A stretch of DNA of 8,127 nt from an uncultured Rhodopirellula sp. (GCA_913061385.1 CAJXTM010000125.1:1-8127), one strand, 5' to 3'; positions 1-7,507 are shown, numbered from the stretch's first letter. Notes: generated by a model not told the origin, from the sequence alone. Numbers and translations: made by a program.

Positions 1-37
1 GGAGTCGTCGGCAGCGTCAGATGTGTATAAGAGACAG
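1..37 (+). other. Nextera P5-side library adapter (artefact)
   Basis: Bases 5-18 read TCGTCGGCAGCGTC and bases 19-37 are the 19-bp Tn5 mosaic end used in Nextera libraries. The first four bases (GGAG) sit where an i5 index ends; from memory they fit index S505 (GTAAGGAG). This is not genomic DNA. Translating through it gives the false peptide MCIRDS, a familiar contaminant at the start of metagenomic protein models. The ATG at 21 lies inside the mosaic end and is not a start codon. Confidence 0.98.
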
Positions 38-554
38 CCCCAGAACTGCTCAACAGCGTCTGATTGACTTTGATATCTCTCTCACTGCCATGTTAGGAGA
101 CGTTCGTATTGGTGGTAGTGATGATGTGAAAGGCTATGGTGGATTTTCCCCGCGAATCAAACTGAATTCGATGCAGGTGTTCCGTTTCCTGGGTGGCGAA
201 GTCGAGCCAGACAAGTTGGCTGTGCAAGGGGGCCCATGGGTCGATATCAGCGACAAGAATCGAGGGCTGACAATCATGTCGCATCCAGAAAACCCAGTTG
301 CAAATCAAGAGTCGACGGAAACTGATATCGGGAGTAAGCAAAATCAAGCAAGTGACCAAGCCGATCTGCCATCAACCCGTTGGATTTTGAGACGCAAGCG
401 AAGTATGCAGAACGCTGTGTATCCGGGGCGCATACCCGTTTTGTTGTCGACCGACACACCCACACGCTTGCGGTACCGATTGGTCGTTCACGATGGAAGT
501 TTGAATCCGAAGAGGCTACAGGGGATATACGAGAGTTTCGCGAACGGGAAATGA
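38..554 (+). CDS. DUF6807/PmoA-like protein, C-terminal part (5' truncated)
   Basis: About 171 genuine residues remain; the N-terminus is lost at the contig edge and the six residues before PRTAQQ are adapter. The visible part runs LIDFDISLTA, then GDVRIGGSDDVKGYGGFSPRI, GGPWVDIS, a SHPENP segment, WILRRKRSMQNAVYPGR, and finally LRYRLVVHDG followed by an amphipathic end. This order (DF..LTA, KGYGGF, GPW.D, HP.NP, LRYR..VHDG) matches DUF6807 proteins, called 'PmoA family' in many planctomycete annotations and often found in carbohydrate-degradation clusters. The name does not imply methane oxidation, and no catalytic role is established that I can assert. Between HPENP and WILRR lies a polar Q/S/D/E-rich stretch of about 25 residues (297-371) that looks like an insertion relative to the family as I remember it. 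The stop codon is 4 bp from the convergent flavoprotein stop. Confidence 0.72.
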
Positions 555-558
555 AAGA

Positions 559-1614
559 TCACGACTCGTGGTCAGCCAGCTGTTGTCGGATTCTAATGCC
601 GCAAGCGGGGTCAATCATGGCATGGGTTGCAACGTGGCAAGCGGTCGCGCCCGCGTCCAAATAGCGACTAACGTCCGTTGCTGTTTCGATTCCACCCAAA
701 CCAATGACTTCGATTTTGGAATTCATCTCCTTAATCAGGTCCGCAAATGTTTGAACTTGGGCAAGTGATGCGTCGAGTATCGCTCGACCACAGATGCCTC
801 GCTGCTGGGATTCAAACATCAATTCGCTATCGTTCACGCCAACCCTGCTTGCAATGCTGTTGGTCATTGAGACTGCGTCGGCGCGCTGATTAACGGCGGA
901 CAAAAAACGCGGGATCGCCTCGATCTCCATGAAGTGTCCGACTTTGATGATCAGTGGCGTTCCACCCACGGCCGATTTAACAGCCTCGCTGACGATCGCC
1001 GACTGTTCAACGTCGAGGTAAAGCTGCCCGTCACACGTGTTGACATTCGGACATGAAAAATTGGTCTCTACGCAATCAGCGCCACTTTCAACTGCCCACT
1101 TCGCACATTGCGCATAATCTGATGCCAGTTCGTTGATCCCCCAGCCCTCTCGCATTGTGCCCACAACTGAAACGGAGAGTGTTTTTCTCTTGGGAAGTTG
1201 CTGGCGAGTCCATTCGACGTCTCGTCGCCACTTGCTTGGATCAGACGAGGGCATTCCAAAGGCCACCGCCCACGTTCCTTGCATAGTATCGCCCGGTGAC
1301 ACTCGTTTTTGCGTCCCATCGAGCTGTCCGCATTTGATCGGTTGCAAGTTGGGCAGTGGGTAGCAGCCCCGCTGACAGCTTCTTACTGTTTTGTAGGTCA
1401 GTACATCGAAACCCAGCGTGGCGTAGTAAAGGCACCAACGACCATTAAGAAGTGGGCCGGCTGGAATTCCTAATGGCGAGCCGACTTTGTGGCCACAGAA
1501 TGTCCAGTTTCCGGGCACGTCTGGGACGGTGACGTCTGGGGGAGACGGGGGATTGTCGTAATTCCACTGGTAGGACCGATCGCAGTCATACCTCGGCAGT
1601 GATTCCGCCATCAT
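559..1614 (-). CDS. Dihydroorotate dehydrogenase-superfamily FMN oxidoreductase
   Basis: This 351-residue protein without a signal peptide is a cytoplasmic FMN TIM-barrel enzyme of the dihydroorotate dehydrogenase (PyrD) superfamily. Visible motifs are GIPAGP (49-54) and TYKTVRS (73-79) in the first strands, NFSCPN (185-190), IKVG (223-226), TNSI (251-254), GICGRAI (273-279) and the phosphate-binding GLGGIETATD (305-314) with AGATACHVATH (321-331). In class 1 enzymes the Cys of the N-x-SCPN loop is the catalytic base; here it would be Cys188, so the residues allow dihydroorotate oxidation. No other pyrimidine gene is nearby, so a different substrate is possible and pyrD is not assigned. The N-terminus is about 40 residues longer than compact class 1 enzymes, and cysteines are frequent (C80, C84 and C95 near the barrel start). 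Two ATGs are adjacent; the first has an AAGAG sequence 8 nt upstream (1623-1627), a modest ribosome binding site. It lies 94 bp downstream of the ThuA/cytochrome gene on the same strand. Confidence 0.86.
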   Translation of the reverse strand: MMAESLPRYDCDRSYQWNYDNPPSPPDVTVPDVPGNWTFCGHKVGSPLGIPAGPLLNGRWCLYYATLGFDVLTYKTVRSCQRGCYPLPNLQPIKCGQLDGTQKRVSPGDTMQGTWAVAFGMPSSDPSKWRRDVEWTRQQLPKRKTLSVSVVGTMREGWGINELASDYAQCAKWAVESGADCVETNFSCPNVNTCDGQLYLDVEQSAIVSEAVKSAVGGTPLIIKVGHFMEIEAIPRFLSAVNQRADAVSMTNSIASRVGVNDSELMFESQQRGICGRAILDASLAQVQTFADLIKEMNSKIEVIGLGGIETATDVSRYLDAGATACHVATHAMIDPACGIRIRQQLADHES

Positions 1615-1708
1615 GCGATCAGCTCTTGAAGTTGCGTGGCAAAGATTGCTGTCCAGCCAGGATAACCTCGTGGGATGCCTTGATCAGGAAAGGCAGGGGA
1701 TATCCGCT

Positions 1709-4700
1709 TCACTTCGGGTCGGGCCCTTCCACGGTAATCGCCATGACGATCGGTGACGTGGGGTCATCGCCCTTGACGAGTTCGATTTCGCGAATGATCT
1801 GGTCCGTGCTAGGCGAAACACGAATGTGACGCAGTTGTTGGCCGCGTGCTGACAGAGCGAATTCCGAATTGGGCACATCGACTCGGCTGATGTAGTCTGC
1901 AAAATGAAGCCCGTTGGACAACGGATGGTCTTGGGTGCTCCCGTTTGCAAGATGCAACCTGACAATCATCGATACTGATTTCTCTTGATGAGCAGGGAAG
2001 CCCCAGCCGCTGACTCCGCTGAGAAGGTGGATCGTTTTGGCCGGCGCATTACAAGCCACGCGAACAGACTTTGGCATTTTCGGAGGCATGGTACCTCGGG
2101 GGCCATTGAGCAGAATAAGATTCGCAACACGTTTGCCCTCGGGATCGATGAGTTGAAACGGTACTTCGCCCACCATTTTCGGTGACCAATCTTCAAATAC
2201 AAACCGATCCGCGCCGTTGTCGCCTTCATGGAAAAGACCTTTCGTGCTGATCGCAGTCGCAGCCTTTTCAAGCGGAAGCGGTAAGAATCGACCTTTGTCG
2301 GTAAGGAACTCGAGCAAATCTGTAAAGCCTTGTGCGTCAATTTGTTTCTCGAACCCTTCTGGCATCACCGATTTGCTGGATGCGATTAAGCGTTCAATGT
2401 CCTCGCGAAGTACGATCTGTTTCTTGCCCTGAGCATCAAAGATTTCAACAGCAGTTTGGGTTTCCGAAGCGAGCATTCCGTTCACGACGACTCCGTCGAG
2501 GGTTAAGACTGAGTAGCTGCGATAGTTGCCTTCGACACTTCGGCTGGGGTCCAGAATATGGGTCAAAAGTTCGACCTTCGGGTGAACCGCCATTCCGGTC
2601 AAGTCAGGGCCCACTTTTTTTCCTTCACCGCGATGCATGTGGCAGTTCCCACAATTCTTGGTGTAGATCGCTTTTCCCCGCTCAACATTCCCCGTGGCCT
2701 CTGTAACCTTCATCAAGGATGCGAGTACTTTCTCACGGTCAGGACTTGGCAGGCCGCCGCTGCCCGACAGCACTTTCTCGGCCAGCTTGCGAATGTCCGC
2801 GGCCGGGTGGGATAGAAGTGACTGCTGCTGGCTTAAGGACAAATCTTCACGCGACAACTTTCGTGCTTTGACGGCGGTGAGCAGGCTTGTTGTCGTTTCA
2901 GGTCGCGAGAGCAGCACCAGGATCGCTTGTGATCTCGAGGCAGGTGTCATTTGCTGCATCGATTCCAGAATCACTTCACCTACCTTTGGGGCGCGACTGC
3001 CGCGGACGGCATCGATCATTCCGAGTGCGGCAGACTGGGGTGTTCGAGGGGTGATGGAGGCAAGCAAATCCGCCACACTCTCTCGTCGAGTGGACATCAG
3101 AGTGATCAATTGCTGTGATGCTTCGATTCTTGCCGGCGCGGGTGTCTTTTCATTGCCCGCAATCTCAAGCAGTGCAGTTGCGATCTTATCGGCATTTTTA
3201 GCCAGCTTTTCACTACCCCAAATCTGGGCAAGGCGAATCAATTGACCTTTGGAACCCGCAGGCAACCGGTCAAACAATTCCACCAAGGCATCATCTGTTT
3301 CTTTGCTTAGCTCAATGGATGTTGCTTTGGGCCAGCCTTTGGTTAGACCTGCGAGAATCCGTTTGGATACTTCAGGGGATGCATTCGATAAGGTCTTCAC
3401 AAGCAGTTCGATCGCCTTGCCATCCGCTGATCGTGCTACGTGTTCAGATGTGATCTCGGTAGCTCGCAGCAAAGCTCCGGCAATCGGAGCATTCTGCTGA
3501 GACGCCAACGCAAGAAACGTTCCGCCGTTGGTAGCCGCTGCTGCGATGCCCGCATCGGTCAACCAGCGGTCGGCCTCATTTTGTGATAGTGACACAGCAA
3601 CCTGTTGTGACGACTCTTTACTGGCCGGCATTTCGGCCAAGGCCAGCAAGGCCGATAAGCGAACTTGAGAATTGGACGAAGAAAACGCTTGCGAACTCAG
3701 TAATGCATTTAAGCTTTCTTCATCACGTGGCAAAGCTTCAATCACCGTACGCACAACGCCACCCGAAGGATGTGAAAGAGCGTCGTGTAAGGCCTGCCTG
3801 ACTTCAGCGATTTTTAATTGCCCAAGGCCCTCAAGAACTCGCACGGCGTGAATTGCCGCGACATCAAGGTTGATGGGGTCAAGGTGCCGACGGTTCAATG
3901 TTTCCAATAGTGCGGGGGTTACGTCAGTCTTACCTGCCTCGACCAAGAGTCTCTGAGCATGACGTCGCCAAAACATGTTGGTAGACGCTAACGCTTGAAC
4001 CAGTTGATTCGGAGACGCACCTGCAAGTGTTGTCGGTTCAGTAGCATCCGTCACGCTTGAATCATAGGTGATTCGATAGACACGGCCATGCTTCTTATCT
4101 CGAAGATCGGTCATGTATGCATTGCCCGGTCCGTTTCGAAAGCCCGCAGGTGTCGGGTTGTGCTGCACAATGTAGTTGTACCAATCAATGACCCAGACGT
4201 TTCCATCTGGGCCTATTTCGGCCATGATCGGCGCTGCCCATTCGTCGTCACTGGCAAGCAGATTGACTGGGCTGGTTGATTTGTAACCCGCGCCGTCTGG
4301 GGTTAATGCGAATGTTCCGACAAGGTGTCCGGTGGGGCCAGCCACAAAGGCAGCGCGGTTCCAGTAAGCCTTTGGATAAGTCCTTGCTGTGTAAATGGCA
4401 TGTCCAGCTGCCGCGGTGTATCCCCCGTGGTGGTCAACTTGCCGTACTTTGTCCGTGATCGGAGCGAATTCGTGTGTGTCGGCGATTCCTCCAAGCACTG
4501 ATGAAGTCCAGCCGCGAACGCGTTCGTAATGGCGGTTCGCAATTGGCATGAATTCACTTGGGTTTCGGTTGGCCGTCGACCCAAATAGCAAACCTTCTTC
4601 ACTGAATCCAACGCCCCATGAGTTGTTGTTGGTGTTTCGCAAAAATTCAAAGTCGGTCACCGCTACTTTTCCGTCCACCTGTTCGACCTGGAATCGATAA

Positions 4701-6115
4701 AATCCGGTTCGGAACGAACGCTGCTGTCCGGCGATGATGCCATTGAATCCGGCGTAGCCAACCATCCCGTAGAACCAGTTGTCAGGACCCGGGTTGAGAT
4801 TACTTGGGCCTGCGTGAGTGTCTCCAGTACTCCATCCAGAAAAGAGGGGTTCACGCACGTCTGCAACATCGTCCCCGTCAGTATCTTTTAAGAATAGTGT
4901 GTCGGGAGCCTGGTGAACGATGAGCCCACCATGGGAAAACGCCATGCTCGTTGGGATGCTGAGCTGTTCTGCAAAAATGGTGAACTTGTCCGCCTTGCCG
5001 TCGTTGTCGGTGTCTTCGCAAATACGAATTCGATCGCGCCCTTTTCCCTCAGGTTGTTTCTCGTTGGGGTAATCGTAGGTTTCTGCGATCCACAAACGGC
5101 CACGTTCATCCCACGCCATGGAAATCGGCTTTCCGCCAATGTCAGGCTCAGAAGCGAATAGTGAGATCGAGAATCCATCTGGAACAGCGTAGTGCTTGAT
5201 TGATTCTGTTGCTGGCAATGGCTTCTGCATCATGTTGCGTGGTTTTTTCTGCACGCCCCACTTCTGACTGACCGCGTAGTTTGGGATTTTTGGGCCAACG
5301 TCGACGAATTCAAATGGTTGCTTGTCGGATGCTTGGGGCTGAACTGGATAAGCTTCAAGCGATTCACGCTGTGGGCCAGTAAAGTCGGCTACGACGGATA
5401 GGTCCTGCTGGCAGGCCCAGCGGATGCCACGCTCGATGAGATTGTGAAAGCCGGGGTTCGAGAATGTCCGCGAGTCATGTCCCCACGCTGTATAGAACAC
5501 CCGCCCTTTGCCCTCGCTGCGTACCCAAGTCCATGGTTCGCGTTCGTTCCCTTCACGACGATACTCCAGCACAGTTCGGTTGTGCTCGTTGTGCTTGGTA
5601 TGAACGTACGTTTCGTCCCAGCTTTCAAAACTGCGGTAACCCTTCATCAATGGATGAGTGTCCCCGGCATTCGTTGGCGAAACCGTGAAGGTTCCTGTTC
5701 CATGTCGCTGGAATTGAGCTCCCATTAAGGCGACGATTTCTTCGTTATTTCGAAAGCAGAATGACGCGCAGTGCAAGGGAAGAAAACCACCGCCATTAGT
5801 GACAAAGTCAAGAAGAGCCGTGGCTTGGGCTTCGGTGATGCGGTCGATGTTTGCGTACACAATCAGCCCGTCAAGCTTGGCTAAATTGTCCGCATTCAAA
5901 ACTGACGAGATATCGTCGCTGTACTGAACATCAATACCACGTTGCGAAAGCGCCGGTAGCAACTCGGCGGCACGACGAGCTGGTTGATGGTGGCCCTTAT
6001 CACCTAAGAATTGGAGCTTTAGCGGAGCGCGCACCTGCGCTCGGATGGATGTCGACCCACACACTACACAAGCGAGGAGTATTGCAGGGATCAGCGAAAT
6101 GTGTTTTTTGTTCAT
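1709..6115 (-). CDS. Exported ThuA / PVC-type dehydrogenase / HEAT / cytochrome c fusion protein
   Basis: This 1468-residue multidomain protein is typical of planctomycetes. Residues 1-26 form a signal peptide (KK, then a hydrophobic stretch, likely cut after IRA; an imperfect lipobox at Cys16 is an alternative), so it acts outside the cytoplasm. Residues 31-245 are a ThuA domain (glutamine-amidotransferase-like fold, LHCASFCFRN at 114-123). Residues 300-685 resemble the PVC 'putative membrane-bound dehydrogenase' beta-propeller (TIGR02604 type), related to quinoprotein sugar dehydrogenases, with two Asp-rich calcium-loop-like motifs (D368/D370/D372/D376 and D411/D413/D415/D419). Residues 695-1135 are alpha-helical, HEAT-like. 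Residues 1140-1275 form the PVC heme-binding module (TIGR02603 type): CGNCH 1155-1159, GPDLTG 1169-1174, ILDPSR 1187-1192, and Met1251 in MPEG as a candidate distal ligand. Residues 1285-1468 are a beta-rich, possibly carbohydrate-binding domain ending in a VMAITVEG segment. The likely role is sugar binding or oxidation with electron transfer through heme c; the substrate is unknown. The start at 6115 gives the signal peptide directly; its Shine-Dalgarno sequence is weak. Confidence 0.9.
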   Translation of the reverse strand: MNKKHISLIPAILLACVVCGSTSIRAQVRAPLKLQFLGDKGHHQPARRAAELLPALSQRGIDVQYSDDISSVLNADNLAKLDGLIVYANIDRITEAQATALLDFVTNGGGFLPLHCASFCFRNNEEIVALMGAQFQRHGTGTFTVSPTNAGDTHPLMKGYRSFESWDETYVHTKHNEHNRTVLEYRREGNEREPWTWVRSEGKGRVFYTAWGHDSRTFSNPGFHNLIERGIRWACQQDLSVVADFTGPQRESLEAYPVQPQASDKQPFEFVDVGPKIPNYAVSQKWGVQKKPRNMMQKPLPATESIKHYAVPDGFSISLFASEPDIGGKPISMAWDERGRLWIAETYDYPNEKQPEGKGRDRIRICEDTDNDGKADKFTIFAEQLSIPTSMAFSHGGLIVHQAPDTLFLKDTDGDDVADVREPLFSGWSTGDTHAGPSNLNPGPDNWFYGMVGYAGFNGIIAGQQRSFRTGFYRFQVEQVDGKVAVTDFEFLRNTNNNSWGVGFSEEGLLFGSTANRNPSEFMPIANRHYERVRGWTSSVLGGIADTHEFAPITDKVRQVDHHGGYTAAAGHAIYTARTYPKAYWNRAAFVAGPTGHLVGTFALTPDGAGYKSTSPVNLLASDDEWAAPIMAEIGPDGNVWVIDWYNYIVQHNPTPAGFRNGPGNAYMTDLRDKKHGRVYRITYDSSVTDATEPTTLAGASPNQLVQALASTNMFWRRHAQRLLVEAGKTDVTPALLETLNRRHLDPINLDVAAIHAVRVLEGLGQLKIAEVRQALHDALSHPSGGVVRTVIEALPRDEESLNALLSSQAFSSSNSQVRLSALLALAEMPASKESSQQVAVSLSQNEADRWLTDAGIAAAATNGGTFLALASQQNAPIAGALLRATEITSEHVARSADGKAIELLVKTLSNASPEVSKRILAGLTKGWPKATSIELSKETDDALVELFDRLPAGSKGQLIRLAQIWGSEKLAKNADKIATALLEIAGNEKTPAPARIEASQQLITLMSTRRESVADLLASITPRTPQSAALGMIDAVRGSRAPKVGEVILESMQQMTPASRSQAILVLLSRPETTTSLLTAVKARKLSREDLSLSQQQSLLSHPAADIRKLAEKVLSGSGGLPSPDREKVLASLMKVTEATGNVERGKAIYTKNCGNCHMHRGEGKKVGPDLTGMAVHPKVELLTHILDPSRSVEGNYRSYSVLTLDGVVVNGMLASETQTAVEIFDAQGKKQIVLREDIERLIASSKSVMPEGFEKQIDAQGFTDLLEFLTDKGRFLPLPLEKAATAISTKGLFHEGDNGADRFVFEDWSPKMVGEVPFQLIDPEGKRVANLILLNGPRGTMPPKMPKSVRVACNAPAKTIHLLSGVSGWGFPAHQEKSVSMIVRLHLANGSTQDHPLSNGLHFADYISRVDVPNSEFALSARGQQLRHIRVSPSTDQIIREIELVKGDDPTSPIVMAITVEGPDPK

Positions 6116-6165
6116 ATCTTGATTGCTTATGATTCTGTGTGGCAGTCAACCGATTTCGCTATGAT
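6116..6165 (-). promoter_or_regulatory. Weak candidate promoter upstream of the ThuA/cytochrome gene
   Basis: On the minus strand a TTGACT hexamer (6144-6149) resembles a -35 box. The best -10 at normal spacing is only AGCAAT (3 of 6 matches), which would place the transcript start almost at the ATG. No strong Shine-Dalgarno sequence precedes the start, consistent with a leaderless or very short leader, but planctomycete genes often lack one anyway. The gene may simply be read from the upstream oxidoreductase promoter. Confidence 0.2.
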
Positions 6166-6168
6166 GAA

Positions 6169-6192
6169 GCTGCTGCGGCGAGGCGAAGCAGC
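6169..6192. repeat. Small GC-rich inverted repeat in the spacer
   Basis: GCTGCT (6169-6174) and AGCAGC (6187-6192) are perfect 6-bp arms around a GC-rich 12-base loop, in the leader region of the ThuA/cytochrome gene and just downstream (minus-strand sense) of the terminator-like hairpin. It could add to termination or be an operator. It is short enough to be chance. Confidence 0.25.
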
Positions 6193-6201
6193 GAGATTTG
6201 C

Positions 6202-6222
6202 AAACCGCATTTGGTGCGGTTT
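6202..6222 (-). terminator. Intrinsic-terminator-like hairpin after the oxidoreductase gene
   Basis: AAACCGCA (6202-6209) and TGCGGTTT (6215-6222) are perfect 8-bp inverted arms around a 5-base loop, starting 10 bases beyond the oxidoreductase stop codon. On the minus strand the stem ends in TTT and then GCAAA, so the U-tract is short and termination may be partial. That would let the downstream ThuA gene share a transcript at reduced level. On the plus strand the stem is followed by TTTAAA, but no plus-strand gene ends here. Confidence 0.55.
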
Positions 6223-6232
6223 TAAACACTTG

Positions 6233-7351
6233 TTAACCCCATGTGAAATCCGGTAACGAAACTTTTTCGCCACCCTTTTCAGCTGACTCATGAGCACAAA
6301 TGCCTACACAAGTCCAGTTTGCACTTGTGATAGCGTTGGGCCGTGGATCACGGTCTTCGATCAAAGCATTGGCAAATTCATTCACCAAATGCGGATGTGA
6401 TCCACCATGCCCACCTCCTTGAATGAATGATAGGTGATCAGCGTCATGGATTTCTTGCGGAAGAGTAAATTTTTGAATTTCCGGGGGTAGCAGGTGTGCG
6501 AAATCGGGAACCTCTACTTTCTCGGGTATTTCAGGTTCCGGTTTCTTTGCGGTGTGGATGACATGTGGCTCATTTTCGACCAAGGTCCACTCAAAGCTCT
6601 TTTTGGTGCCGTACACATCGAAACTTTCGCGGTACTGTCGTGCAACGTCGTAAAGAAACCGCCAAATGTGGGCGGTGACATCGCTGTCCTTGATCTTGAT
6701 GTGGCAAGATTCTACGGCAAACTTGTTACCAGATTTTTGCGAGATGTCCTCGCGCACACTGCCGGATCCAAAGCAGCTGACGTATTCCGCCAGACCGTCA
6801 ACTAAGCCAAGGCAGGGACTGACCACATGCGTCGCGTAATGCATTGGAATCATGCGTTCCCAGTATTCTGGCCAACCATCCATATCCTGAGGATGTGACG
6901 CAGCGAGATGTTGGATTTTTCCAAGCTCGCCCTTTGTGTACAAATCCTTGATATACAGGAACTCACGGCTGTAGACGACGGTTTCGGCCATCATGTACTT
7001 GAGGCCAGTTTCTTTCACCTTCTGGACAATCTGACGACACTCGTCAACGGTGGTTGCCATCGGAACCGTGCACATCACGTGTTTACCTGCATCAAGTGCT
7101 TTTAACGACATCCAAGCATGATCAGCGATGGGGCTGTTGATGTGGACATAGTCCACATCAGGATCAGCTAACACGTCGTCGTAGCTGGTGTACCGCTTCT
7201 CAATTCCAAACTGATCACCAGTTTGTTTCAACGCTTCTTCATTGCGCCGGCAGATGGCAATCACGTTCGTGTTGGGATGTGCCTGATAAATTGGAATGAA
7301 TTCGGCTCCAAAACCTAGGCCGATCATTGCTACGTTGACTGTCTTGCTCAT
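6233..7351 (-). CDS. Gfo/Idh/MocA family NAD(P)-dependent oxidoreductase
   Basis: This is a full-length 372-residue member of a family that oxidises or reduces hydroxyl groups of sugars and cyclitols. The N-terminal Rossmann fold starts directly (VNVAMIGLGFGAEF, glycines 11, 13 and 15) with no Tat or Sec signal, so the enzyme is cytoplasmic, unlike many exported planctomycete paralogues. Strand 2 ends in ICRRN (33-37); two arginines in place of an acidic residue suggest NADP(H) preference (inference). The usual EKP motif is replaced by TVP at 95-97 within MCTVPMATTVDE. The second domain has HYATH (171-175), whose His175 is a candidate catalytic residue, and a glycine/histidine stretch QGGGHGGSHPH (311-321). 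The start is well supported: GGAG (7357-7360) lies 5 nt upstream of the ATG. It is the first of three co-directional genes and is divergent from a XylR-like regulator, its likely controller. The substrate cannot be read from sequence; a ThuB-like keto-sugar role is possible given the neighbouring ThuA domain. Confidence 0.93.
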   Translation of the reverse strand: MSKTVNVAMIGLGFGAEFIPIYQAHPNTNVIAICRRNEEALKQTGDQFGIEKRYTSYDDVLADPDVDYVHINSPIADHAWMSLKALDAGKHVMCTVPMATTVDECRQIVQKVKETGLKYMMAETVVYSREFLYIKDLYTKGELGKIQHLAASHPQDMDGWPEYWERMIPMHYATHVVSPCLGLVDGLAEYVSCFGSGSVREDISQKSGNKFAVESCHIKIKDSDVTAHIWRFLYDVARQYRESFDVYGTKKSFEWTLVENEPHVIHTAKKPEPEIPEKVEVPDFAHLLPPEIQKFTLPQEIHDADHLSFIQGGGHGGSHPHLVNEFANALIEDRDPRPNAITSANWTCVGICAHESAEKGGEKVSLPDFTWG

Positions 7352-7356
7352 TGTGA

Positions 7357-7360
7357 CTCC
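7357..7360 (-). promoter_or_regulatory. Ribosome binding site of the oxidoreductase gene
   Basis: GGAG on the minus strand is 5 nt before the ATG at 7351. It is the best Shine-Dalgarno sequence among the complete genes here and fixes that start. Confidence 0.75.
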
Positions 7361-7405
7361 GTGTGTGAGCTGGGACCGCAGGGCATGCGATGGTGTGTGG
7401 TTGGG

Positions 7406-7419
7406 GTGACTGCGAACGT
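7406..7419 (-). promoter_or_regulatory. Shared leader element, oxidoreductase copy
   Basis: The minus strand reads ACGTTCGCAGTCAC, ending 54 nt before the oxidoreductase ATG. A near-identical 14-mer (12 of 14, both differences transitions) occurs in the same orientation relative to the divergent regulator. It is a candidate operator or leader motif. A pair of this quality is not rare by chance in 500 bp. Confidence 0.3.
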
Positions 7420-7507
7420 CATTGGGGGCGGGCCAGCAGGTTCAGATCGTGACTTGGTGATTGCGTGCCGCGGTCGACGTTGTTGCACCCAGCGATGGGA
7501 TTAACGA

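Noticed and set aside
38..554. Reading the 'PmoA' family name as a particulate methane monooxygenase subunit
   Set aside because: True PmoA is a membrane protein with several hydrophobic helices. This fragment is soluble and beta-rich and matches the DUF6807 group that only carries the name.
380..664. 94-codon plus-strand open frame crossing the DUF6807 and flavoprotein gene ends
   Set aside because: It is out of frame with the conserved WILRR...LRYRLVVHDG segment and antisense to the flavoprotein, so it is a shadow frame and not evidence of a frameshift.
2694..3245. 183-codon open frame on the plus strand
   Set aside because: It lies wholly antisense to the HEAT-like part of the 1468-residue protein, is Ser/Arg/Ala rich, and shows no domain. 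The minus-strand gene explains the region.
4303..4650. 115-codon minus-strand open frame
   Set aside because: It is in an alternative frame inside the propeller-coding region of the large gene and has no recognisable motif.
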